DNA of 13,129 nucleotides from an uncultured Gemmatimonadota bacterium (GCA_946480845.1 CAMLLJ010000062.1:1-13129), one strand, 5' to 3'. Counted from the stretch's first letter, positions 7,129 to 12,836 are shown. The notes: generated by a model from the sequence alone, not told the origin. Made by a program: numbers and translations.

Positions 7129-7487
7129 GCGTGCGCAGCACGTTCGGGATCGACGGCTTCGACCTCTTCGTGCACTGCGCGGCCACCGTCGGCGCGATCA
7201 TCGTCACGGGGCCGGTGATGGAGATGGACCCCGGGCTCGTGCTGGGCGGGATCCCGGTCCTGTCGCTCCTGGTGCTCTCCTGGCGCCGCAAGCGCGGCCT
7301 GGCCAACCTGCCACCCGAAGAGGTGGCGGGCGAAGCCTCGGCGCAGCGGATCTACGAGCTGGAGGAGCGCGTCGCCGAGCTGGAGACGATGCAGTTCCGG
7401 ATGCAGGAGCTGGAAGAGCGGGTGGACTTCGCCGAGCGCCTGCTCACGCAGTCGCAGCAGGTGCAGGATCCCAGGTTGTTGGGCTAA
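7125..7487 (+). CDS. Small membrane coiled-coil protein 8 (PspB-like array, two membrane segments), 120 aa
   Basis: Eighth and last paralogue, starting with GTG in a GTGA overlap and preceded by GGGAGG. It differs from the rest: there are two hydrophobic segments (12-29 and 38-52) separated by a short acidic turn (VMEMDPG), then WRRKRG instead of the usual Pro-Ile-x-Arg-Ala patch. The C-terminal coiled coil is long (about 70-108), with ELEERVAELETMQ ahead of the motif copy ERVDFAERLLT (98-108). An internal near-copy of ELEERV precedes the motif. With two segments the N-terminus would be cytoplasmic as well. It may be the more specialised partner of the set; unproven. Confidence 0.87.
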   Translation: MSVRSTFGIDGFDLFVHCAATVGAIIVTGPVMEMDPGLVLGGIPVLSLLVLSWRRKRGLANLPPEEVAGEASAQRIYELEERVAELETMQFRMQELEERVDFAERLLTQSQQVQDPRLLG

Positions 7488-7490
7488 ATT
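7485..7490 (+). promoter_or_regulatory. Possible internal -10 element (TAAATT) before the YbjN-like gene
   Basis: TAAATT includes the stop codon of the preceding gene and stands out as an A/T-rich hexamer in this sequence. It is the only place in the operon with more than 6 nt between genes, so an internal promoter for the YbjN-like gene and pspA is possible. No convincing -35 is seen. Confidence 0.25.
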
Positions 7491-7504
7491 ACCGGAGACC
7501 ATTC

Positions 7505-7900
7505 ATGATCACGCGGGAAGACGTGCAGGGCTGGCTCGACCGCCTCGACGCGGGGAGCCTGGCGGTCTCGGAGCTGGAGCCGAACATCTGGCTCGCCCGC
7601 AATGCCGACGGCGCCGAAGTCGTGGTGCACTTCGCGCCGCCGGTGGTGATCCTGCGGGTCCGGGTGATGGAGCTGCCGGCCGCGGAGCCGCTCCGGAGTG
7701 AGCTGTTCCGCCAGCTGCTCGAGCTCAATGCGCGTGAGCTGGTCCACGGCTCCTACGGCCTCGAGGGCGACCACGTGGTGCTCACCGACGCGCTGGAGCT
7801 GGAGAACCTGGACTACAACGAGTTCGAGGCGAGCTTCGATTCGGTGACGCTGGCCCTGGCGTCGCATCTGAGCGCGCTCGCGCCCTACCGCGAGAGGTGA
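7505..7900 (+). CDS. YbjN/CesT-like protein, 131 aa, upstream of pspA
   Basis: A soluble acidic protein with the alternating helix and strand pattern of the YbjN / type III secretion chaperone-like (CesT) fold: an N-terminal helix (REDVQGWLDRL), strands around NIWLARNADGAEVVVHFAPPVVILRVRVMEL, a helix PLRSELFRQLLELNARELVHG, a strand pair GSYGLEGDHVVLTDALELENLD, and a C-terminal helix SFDSVTLALASHLSAL. The family call rests on this pattern and is moderate. ATG 7505 has GGAG 7 bases upstream; the frame extends further 5' but only as a shadow through gene 8. Only 6 bp separate its stop from pspA. YbjN-fold proteins bind peptides or partner proteins, so an adaptor or chaperone role for PspA or the small membrane proteins is a reasonable inference. 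Confidence 0.88.
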   Translation: MITREDVQGWLDRLDAGSLAVSELEPNIWLARNADGAEVVVHFAPPVVILRVRVMELPAAEPLRSELFRQLLELNARELVHGSYGLEGDHVVLTDALELENLDYNEFEASFDSVTLALASHLSALAPYRER

Positions 7901-7906
7901 GAGACC

Positions 7907-8674
7907 ATGGGAATCTTTGACCGCTTCTCGACCCTCCTCCGGTCGAACATCAACGACATGATCTCCCGGGCCGAGAACCCGGAGAAGATGCTCAACCAGC
8001 TGATCGTGGACATGAAGGGCCAGCTGGGGAAGGCCAAGTCGGAGGTCGCCACCGCGATCGCCGACGAGAAGAAGCTCCAGTCCGACGCCGAGGCGATGAA
8101 GAAGCAGGCGGAGGAATGGGAGCGCCGGGCGATGCTGGCGGTGCAGGAAGGGCGCGATGACCTCGCCAAGCAGGCGCTCATGCGCTACAACGAGCACCTG
8201 CAGGGGGCGCAGGCGCTGCACGAGACCTGGGTCAAGTCCAAGCAGGAGACCGAGGCGCTCAAGCTCTCGCTGCGCCAGCTCAACGACAAGATCGAGGAAG
8301 CCAAGCGCAAGAAGAACATCCTCATCGCGCGGGCGCGCCGGGCCGAGGCCCAGGAGCGCATCCAGCAGACGATGTCGGGACTTTCCGACAAGAGTGCATT
8401 CGATTCATTCGAGCGGATGGCCGAAAAGATCGAGGCCAACGAGCGCAAGGCACTTGCGGCCGCCGAGCTGCAGGAGGAGTTCTCCGGCGACGCGCTGGCC
8501 AAGCAGTTCGAGGTGCTGGAATACAAGGGCAGCGCCGACCAGCAGCTCCTCGAGCTCAAGTCGAAGATGGGCCTCCTCGGGGCCGGCGGTGGCGCGCGCC
8601 AGCTGGGGCGGGGCGGGGAGACGATCCATGATGCGGAGTTCGTGGAGGAGGAGGAGAAGGGGGACCAGGGATAA
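7907..8674 (+). CDS. pspA: PspA/IM30 (Vipp1) family membrane-stress protein
   Basis: PspA/Vipp1 proteins are ESCRT-III-related and coat and repair the inner membrane under envelope stress. The N-terminus MGIFDRFSTLLRSNINDMI matches the family's amphipathic membrane-binding helix (family form MGxFDRxxxxxxxNxNxxx), followed by the typical ENPEKMLNQLIVDM segment. Residues about 25-200 are an almost unbroken charged coiled-coil hairpin. The C-terminal part adds a Gly-rich linker (LGAGGGARQLGRGG) and an acidic tail (DAEFVEEEEKGDQG). The length of 255 aa is in the Vipp1/PspA range. The start has GAGAGG upstream. It is the last gene of the ten-gene run and is followed by an intrinsic terminator. No pspF, pspC or sigma-54 promoter is visible, so control differs from the enterobacterial system. 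Confidence 0.96.
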   Translation: MGIFDRFSTLLRSNINDMISRAENPEKMLNQLIVDMKGQLGKAKSEVATAIADEKKLQSDAEAMKKQAEEWERRAMLAVQEGRDDLAKQALMRYNEHLQGAQALHETWVKSKQETEALKLSLRQLNDKIEEAKRKKNILIARARRAEAQERIQQTMSGLSDKSAFDSFERMAEKIEANERKALAAAELQEEFSGDALAKQFEVLEYKGSADQQLLELKSKMGLLGAGGGARQLGRGGETIHDAEFVEEEEKGDQG

Positions 8675-8675
8675 C

Positions 8676-8713
8676 GAATCAGGGATCAGTGGTCAGGGGT
8701 CAGGGGTCAGGGG
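8676..8713 (+). repeat. Heptanucleotide repeat array, left (forward) arm
   Basis: Three perfect GTCAGGG heptamers (8692-8698, 8699-8705, 8706-8712) follow degenerate units (aatcaggg, atcagtg) directly after the pspA stop; a further degenerate unit (gaccaggg) lies inside the last codons of pspA. The opposite orientation of the same unit occurs at 8780-8804. The last G-run merges into the terminator stem. Confidence 0.8.
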
Positions 8714-8736
8714 CTCGCTGCGGCGGGCCCTTTTCT
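8711..8736 (+). terminator. Intrinsic terminator of the pspA operon
   Basis: GGGCTCGC (8711-8718) pairs with GCGGGCCC (8723-8730) as an 8-bp stem with one G-U pair. The loop is TGCG closed by C-G, an extra-stable UNCG-type tetraloop. TTTTCT follows at once (8731-8736). This is a standard Rho-independent terminator 36 bp after the pspA stop, ending the ten-gene unit. Confidence 0.82.
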
Positions 8737-8756
8737 GTGTGCGGGCGATGGGTGTC

Positions 8757-8762
8757 TATATT
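8757..8762 (+). promoter_or_regulatory. Possible -10 element (TATATT) for the DUF1611 gene
   Basis: TATATT lies 20 bp after the terminator T-run and 48 bp before the ATG at 8811. It is a strong -10 match and one of very few A/T-only hexamers in the window. The -35 (TTCTGT at 8733-8738, 18-bp spacer) is weak. A transcript would begin near 8769 with a roughly 42-nt C-rich leader. Confidence 0.4.
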
Positions 8763-8772
8763 GTCACCGATG

Positions 8773-8804
8773 CCCTTGGCCCCTAACCCCTGATCCCCAG
8801 TCCC
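8773..8804 (-). repeat. Heptanucleotide repeat array, right (inverted) arm; G4 motif on minus strand
   Basis: CCCTAAC, CCCTGAT, CCCCAGT and CCCTCTC follow each other at 8781-8808, the reverse complement of the TCAGGG-type heptamers after pspA. On the minus strand five runs of three or four G (complement of 8773-8775, 8780-8783, 8787-8790, 8795-8798, 8802-8804) are separated by 3-4-nt loops, which meets the usual G-quadruplex pattern. It forms the untranslated leader of the DUF1611 gene, up to the base before its start region. Confidence 0.65.
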
Positions 8805-8810
8805 TCTCCC

Positions 8811-9878
8811 ATGCCCTTCCTCATCCTCGCCGACGGCGACTTCGGGCCGATGACCTCGAAGACCGCGAATTCCGTCATCCGCTACCGGCCCGACGGCGTG
8901 GTGGCGGTGCTCGACCGCGCCCAGGCGGGCCGGACGGTGCAGGACGTGCTCGGATTCGGCGGCGCCATCCCGGTGGTGGCCTCGATGGAAGAGGGGCTCC
9001 GCTTCAAGCCCGACGCCGTGCTGATCGGCATCGCTCCGCAGGGCGGCCGCCTGCCGGAGGAGTGGCGGACCTGGCTCGCCCAGGCGATCGACGCCGGCTG
9101 CGACATCTGGAGCGGCCTGCACACCTTTCTCGCCGATGACCCGATGCTCGCCGAGAAGGCGCGCACCCGCGGGCGGAAGCTCCTCGACCTGCGCCGGCCG
9201 CCGCCCGACCTCCCGATCGCCAGCGGGGCCGCCAAGGAGACGTCGGCGCTCCGGATCCTCACGGTCGGCACCGACTGCAACGTCGGGAAGATGACCGCGC
9301 AGCTGCAGCTGGTGCGCTCCCTCAACGAACGCGGCCTGCGCACCCGGTTCGTGCCCACCGGCCAGACCGGCATCATGATCGAAGGCTGGGGCATCGCCGT
9401 GGACGCGGTGGTGGCCGACTTCATCGCTGGCGCGGCGGAGCGGATCACCCTGCAGGGAGCGGAGGGGGCCGACATCGTGCTGGTCGAGGGGCAGGGGAGC
9501 ATCAATCACCCCGGCTATTCGGGCGTGACGCTCGGGCTCCTGCACGGCTCCTGTCCCGACGCCCTGATCCTCTGCCACCAGGCGTCGCGCGAGTACATTG
9601 GCGACTATCGCCAGGCGTCGTGGCTCAGGATCCCGGCCCTGTCCGAGTACGTGCGGCTCTACGAATCGATCGGCTCCGCCGTCCACCCCACCCGGGTGAT
9701 CGGCATCGCGCTCAACACCTACGACCTGGGCGAGGCCGAGGCGCGCGCCGCGTGCGAGGCGGCCACGCGGGACACCGGCCTGCCGGCCACCGATCCGGTG
9801 CGCTTCTCCCCCGAGCCGCTTGTGGACGCCATCGCGACGGCCCATGCGGCGGGGGCCGGAGTCCGGCTCCCGGTCTGA
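8811..9878 (+). CDS. DUF1611 family P-loop protein (DgcN-like)
   Basis: A two-domain cytoplasmic protein: an N-terminal Rossmann-like part (residues 1-125, with VLGFGGAIPVV and DAVLIGIAPQGG) and a C-terminal P-loop domain that starts with VGTDCNVGKM (Walker A, G153 to K160), then TRFVPTGQTGIMI, DIVLVEGQGSINHPGYSG and LILCHQ. These are the hallmarks of DUF1611. One characterised branch of the family, DgcN, is a D-glutamate N-acetyltransferase, and members often sit beside a dipeptide or Ala-Glu epimerase. No epimerase is present in this window, so the substrate cannot be assigned from context. The length of 355 aa is normal. The ATG follows a C-rich leader without a clear ribosome-binding site. 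The gene has its own promoter candidate after the pspA terminator, so it is probably independent of that operon. Confidence 0.88.
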   Translation: MPFLILADGDFGPMTSKTANSVIRYRPDGVVAVLDRAQAGRTVQDVLGFGGAIPVVASMEEGLRFKPDAVLIGIAPQGGRLPEEWRTWLAQAIDAGCDIWSGLHTFLADDPMLAEKARTRGRKLLDLRRPPPDLPIASGAAKETSALRILTVGTDCNVGKMTAQLQLVRSLNERGLRTRFVPTGQTGIMIEGWGIAVDAVVADFIAGAAERITLQGAEGADIVLVEGQGSINHPGYSGVTLGLLHGSCPDALILCHQASREYIGDYRQASWLRIPALSEYVRLYESIGSAVHPTRVIGIALNTYDLGEAEARAACEAATRDTGLPATDPVRFSPEPLVDAIATAHAAGAGVRLPV

Positions 9879-9896
9879 TCGCGTCGGTTCGCCCAG

Positions 9897-9912
9897 TCAC
9901 GGGCGGCCGTGA
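9897..9912 (+). other. Short hairpin after the DUF1611 gene
   Basis: TCACGG (9897-9902), loop GCGG, CCGTGA (9907-9912) makes a 6-bp perfect stem 19 bp past the stop at 9878. No T-run follows, so it is at most part of a Rho-dependent end. It lies just before the larger hairpin at 9932-9957. Confidence 0.35.
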
Positions 9913-9931
9913 TACCCGCCGCTCGCGACGC

Positions 9932-9957
9932 CTGCTGCATCCTCCGGGATGCAGCGG
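9932..9957 (+). other. 11-bp hairpin with UNCG-type loop covering the start of the next gene
   Basis: CTGCTGCATCC (9932-9942) pairs with GGATGCAGCGG (9947-9957), 11 pairs including one G-U, around a TCCG loop closed by C-G (an extra-stable UNCG class loop). The ATG at 9949 lies in the 3' strand of the stem. It may end or shield the DUF1611 transcript, or limit initiation at 9949. No T-run follows. Confidence 0.55.
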
Positions 9958-10389
9958 CCCGCCCAGGTGCTCTCCCCGCTCTCGCTTCGGACCACCCTCG
10001 GGCAGCTCGTGCGCCATGCCGAGGCGCCGGGCGTCCTGGGCGTCTGGATCGAGCGGGATCACCGCCCGCCACCCCGGCTTCCCCTCGCCATTCGAACCGG
10101 CCACGGCACCGTCTCGCTCCTGCTCGGGCACGACCTGGCGGCGCTCGCCGCGCGCGCGGCGCGGATCCTGGTCCGGCGCGGGCCGGCGGTCGTCACGGTC
10201 GCGGCCGACCAGGTCTGGTCCGGCCGCACGCTCGAGATTGCCGGCGCCGACGGGCGGCGAACCTGGTACCCGCTCGGCACGGCGGCACCGGAGCCGGTGC
10301 TGGCGGACCGTCTCGCCGCCGGGCGTGCCGTCGCGTCGAGCCGCGTGGTGTACTCGGTTGACTCGCCGCGCTCGCCGCCTCTAGGTTAG
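9949..10389 (+). CDS. Hypothetical protein, 146 aa
   Basis: I do not recognise this protein. It fills the space between the DUF1611 gene and mscS, and its third codon positions are overwhelmingly G or C, unlike the overlapping frames, which supports real coding. It has a helix-strand pattern (LRTTLGQLVRHAEAPGVLGVWIERD, GTVSLLLGHDLAALAARAARILVRR, AVVTVAADQVW, TLEIAGADGRRTWYPLG) but no signal peptide, membrane segment or known motif, and a basic, Pro/Ser-rich C-terminus. An upstream TGA (9910-9912) and no earlier start codon leave ATG 9949 as the first possibility; it has no ribosome-binding site and sits inside a stable hairpin. GTG 9967 or 10009 are alternatives. Its last codons overlap the mscS promoter. 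Confidence 0.62.
   Translation: MQRPAQVLSPLSLRTTLGQLVRHAEAPGVLGVWIERDHRPPPRLPLAIRTGHGTVSLLLGHDLAALAARAARILVRRGPAVVTVAADQVWSGRTLEIAGADGRRTWYPLGTAAPEPVLADRLAAGRAVASSRVVYSVDSPRSPPLG
10358..10387 (+). promoter_or_regulatory. Promoter for mscS-cysS (TTGACT-18 bp-TAGGTT)
   Basis: TTGACT (10358-10363) matches five of six bases of the -35 consensus, with an 18-bp spacer to TAGGTT (10382-10387). The start point would be near 10394, giving a leader of about 30 nt before the GTG at 10426. The promoter lies inside the end of the preceding 146-residue gene. It is the only site in the window where both boxes are clear. Confidence 0.55.
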
Positions 10390-10425
10390 GCGTCCCGAAC
10401 CTCCTGCATAACCGAGGGAGCCTGC

Positions 10426-11352
10426 GTGCTGCTAGCCATGCCTCAGTGGATCCGCGGAATCGCCGACTTCTTCGAGGTCGAAGCGGCGGCGCTCACGCGG
10501 CTCGGCCTCCGCGTGGTGGCGATCTGGGTGATGGCCTGGCTCATCGTCCAGGTCGTCAACCTGATCGCGCGCCGCATCGAGGCTGCGGTGGACGACGGGA
10601 ATGACCTGGTCACCACCTCGCGGGAGAAGCGCGGCCGCACCCTCTCGCAGCTGCTCCGCGGGATCGGGCGCATCGTCGCCGTCGCGCTCGCCATCCTGCT
10701 CACCATCAACGTCTTCATGGACATCGGCCCGATCCTGGCGGGCTTCGGCATCCTGGGACTGGCCGTGTCGTTTGGCGCGCAGAGCCTGGTCAAGGACATC
10801 ATCGCGGGCTTCTTCATGCTGCTGGAGAACCAGTTCGCGGTGGGCGACGTGATCGAGGTGGCGGGGAAGAGCGGTACCGTGGAGAAGATGACGCTCAGGG
10901 TGGTGGCGCTCCGGGACCTCAAGGGGACCGTGCACATCGTCCCCAACGGCGAGATCAAGGTCGTGAGCAACATGACCCGCGGGTGGTCGCGCGCGGTCAT
11001 CGACATCGGCATCGCCTACGACGCGGACCTCGACGCCGCGCTCCAGGTGGTGCGCGACGAAGCGGCGAAGTTCTCCGAGGAGCCGGAGTGGAAGTCGCAG
11101 CTCGACTCGCCGCTCGAGGTGCCGGGCGTCGAGTCGCTCGGCGACAGCGCCATCGTCATCCGGGTGCTGGCGCGGACCCAGCCGGGCCTGCAGTGGGGCG
11201 TGGCGCGCGAGTTCCGCCGCCGCATCAAGATGCGGCTCGACCGCGAGGGGCTGGAGATCCCCTACCCGCAGCGCCGGGTCCACGTCACCGTGGACCAGCA
11301 CGCGGGCGACGAGGACATCGCGCGGGCGGCCGGCGCCGCGGGGGGCGCATGA
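10426..11352 (+). CDS. MscS-family small-conductance mechanosensitive channel
   Basis: An inner-membrane channel that opens under tension and protects against hypo-osmotic shock. Hydrophobic segments at about 25-46 and 82-97 precede the pore-lining TM3 region (PILAGFGILGLAVSFGAQSL, about 102-121), the Gly/Ala-packed helix typical of MscS, then KDIIAGFFMLLENQFAVGDVIEV, the conserved entry to the beta domain. The domain continues with HIVPNGEIKVVSNMTRGWSR, and the C-terminal alpha/beta domain ends in GLEIPYPQRRVHV. The length of 308 aa matches compact MscS/YkuT-type channels. The GTG at 10426 is supported by GAGGGAG 5 bases upstream; an ATG at 10438 is an alternative. The stop overlaps the cysS start (ATGA). 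Confidence 0.94.
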   Translation: MLLAMPQWIRGIADFFEVEAAALTRLGLRVVAIWVMAWLIVQVVNLIARRIEAAVDDGNDLVTTSREKRGRTLSQLLRGIGRIVAVALAILLTINVFMDIGPILAGFGILGLAVSFGAQSLVKDIIAGFFMLLENQFAVGDVIEVAGKSGTVEKMTLRVVALRDLKGTVHIVPNGEIKVVSNMTRGWSRAVIDIGIAYDADLDAALQVVRDEAAKFSEEPEWKSQLDSPLEVPGVESLGDSAIVIRVLARTQPGLQWGVAREFRRRIKMRLDREGLEIPYPQRRVHVTVDQHAGDEDIARAAGAAGGA

Positions 11353-12836
11353 CCCTCCGGCTCTACAATACGCTCACGCGCGCGGTGGGCCCCTTCGAGC
11401 CCGGAACGCCCGGCCGCGTGGCGCTCTACGCCTGCGGCCCCACCGTCTACAACTTCGCGCACATCGGGAACTTCCGGACCTTCCTCTTCGAGGACCTGCT
11501 CCGGCGGTGGCTGGAGGCGTCGGGGCTCGACGTCTTCTTCATCATGAACCTCACCGATGTGGACGACAAGACGATCAAGGGTGCCGGCGCCGCGGGCCAG
11601 CCGCTCGCCACCTACGTGGAGCAGTACATCCGGGCGTTCCACGAGGACCGGGCGTACCTGCGCATCCGCGATGCGTCGGTGTACCCGCGGGCCACCGAGT
11701 TCATCGCACCCATGGTGGCGCTGGTCGAGTCGCTGCTGGCCAGGGGGATCGCCTACCGGGGAGAGGACGGCTCCGTCTACTTCGCCATCGAGCGCTTCCC
11801 GGCCTACGGCCGGCTCTCCCGCCTCGATACCCGGGAGCTCCGGACCGGCGCCAGCGAGCGGGTGAGCACCGACGAATACGCCAAGGAGGACGCCCGCGAC
11901 TTCGTGCTCTGGAAGGCCGCGCGCCCCGAGGATGAGGCCGTCGGCGCCGCCTGGGACGCGCCCTTCGGCCGCGGCCGGCCCGGGTGGCACCTCGAGTGCT
12001 CGGCCATGGCGCTCGACCTCATCGGGCGCAAGTGGGGGATCGACGTGCTCGACATCCACGCCGGCGGCGTGGACCTGATCTTCCCGCACCACGAGGACGA
12101 GATCGCCCAGAGCTGCGCCCATACGGGACGCGAGGAGTTCGCCCGGGTGTGGATGCACGGCGAGTTCCTCACCATGGGCGGGTCCAAGATGTCGAAGCGG
12201 TTCGGCAACTTCCTGACGGCCCGGGACCTGAAGGAGGAGCAGGTGGACGCCGGCGCGGTCCGGCTCCTCATCTTCAACACCCATTACCGCCAGCCGCTCG
12301 ACTGGAGCGACGAATCGCTGGGGCACGCCCGGGAGGGGTCCCGGCGTCTGGGGGAACTGCGCGACCGCCTGCGGGAGCGGTCCCGGGGCAGCGAGGATCC
12401 CGCCTTCGCGCCGCTGGCGGAGACCTTTCGCGCGGATTTCGCGGCGGCGCTCGACGACGACCTCAATTCACCGCGCGCGCTGGCCGCCCTCTTCGTCTTC
12501 GCCCGCGAGGCCAACCGGCTCCTCGACGAGGGCCGCGTGCCGGGCGCCGCCGCGCTCGGCGTGATCGAGCTGGCGGACCGGGTGCTCGACGTGCTCCCGA
12601 CGGGGAGCGCGCGGGTCACGCCGGGCGTCGAACCCACGGCTACCGTCGCCCCCTCCGAAACGCCGCCAGCCGAGCCCAGGGAGGCGGATGTGTGGGCGCT
12701 CTCGTGGGCCGAACGGCGTCGAGCGGCCAAGGCGGCGCAGGACTATGCGGAGGCGGACCGGATTCGGGACCTGGTCCGTGCCGCGGGGTACGAGATCCGG
12801 GATGGGAGGGAATCGAGCGAGGTGGTGAGGCGCTGA
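11349..12836 (+). CDS. cysS: Cysteinyl-tRNA synthetase
   Basis: A class I aminoacyl-tRNA synthetase that charges tRNA-Cys with cysteine using ATP. Visible signatures: HIGN (38-41, HIGH motif), the KMSKR loop at 280-284, and zinc ligands C29, C217, H247 and E251, which correspond to the four ligands of the E. coli enzyme. The catalytic domain is followed by a helical DALR-type domain (about 330-430) and the usual C-terminal stretch (RRRAAKAAQDYAEADRIRDLVRAAGYEIRDG). An extra Pro/Thr-rich linker (about 418-446) separates the two. The length of 495 aa is slightly above average because of it. The ATG overlaps the mscS stop by 4 nt, so translation is probably coupled. The convergent neighbour begins 6 bp after the stop. 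Confidence 0.97.
   Translation: MTLRLYNTLTRAVGPFEPGTPGRVALYACGPTVYNFAHIGNFRTFLFEDLLRRWLEASGLDVFFIMNLTDVDDKTIKGAGAAGQPLATYVEQYIRAFHEDRAYLRIRDASVYPRATEFIAPMVALVESLLARGIAYRGEDGSVYFAIERFPAYGRLSRLDTRELRTGASERVSTDEYAKEDARDFVLWKAARPEDEAVGAAWDAPFGRGRPGWHLECSAMALDLIGRKWGIDVLDIHAGGVDLIFPHHEDEIAQSCAHTGREEFARVWMHGEFLTMGGSKMSKRFGNFLTARDLKEEQVDAGAVRLLIFNTHYRQPLDWSDESLGHAREGSRRLGELRDRLRERSRGSEDPAFAPLAETFRADFAAALDDDLNSPRALAALFVFAREANRLLDEGRVPGAAALGVIELADRVLDVLPTGSARVTPGVEPTATVAPSETPPAEPREADVWALSWAERRRAAKAAQDYAEADRIRDLVRAAGYEIRDGRESSEVVRR

Noticed and set aside
5050..7487. One long gene broken by frameshifts, instead of eight small genes
   Set aside because: Each unit has its own membrane segment, start codon, usually a GGAG-type site and a regular stop-start overlap; the motif lies at the end of every unit.
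5790..7502. A 570-residue open frame on the minus strand through the coiled-coil array
   Set aside because: It has low complexity (Ser, Arg, Ala runs) and repeats only because it is antisense to the repeated coiled-coil ends. The plus-strand genes have starts, ribosome-binding sites and overlaps.
9879..9948. A tRNA or structured RNA (GGTTCG and two hairpins)
   Set aside because: No cloverleaf, acceptor stem or anticodon arm can be drawn; only two local hairpins are supported.
9712..10131. A 139-residue minus-strand frame across the DUF1611 end
   Set aside because: It is Arg/Pro/Gly-rich without structure and antisense to a well-supported gene and to a frame with strong G/C third-position bias.
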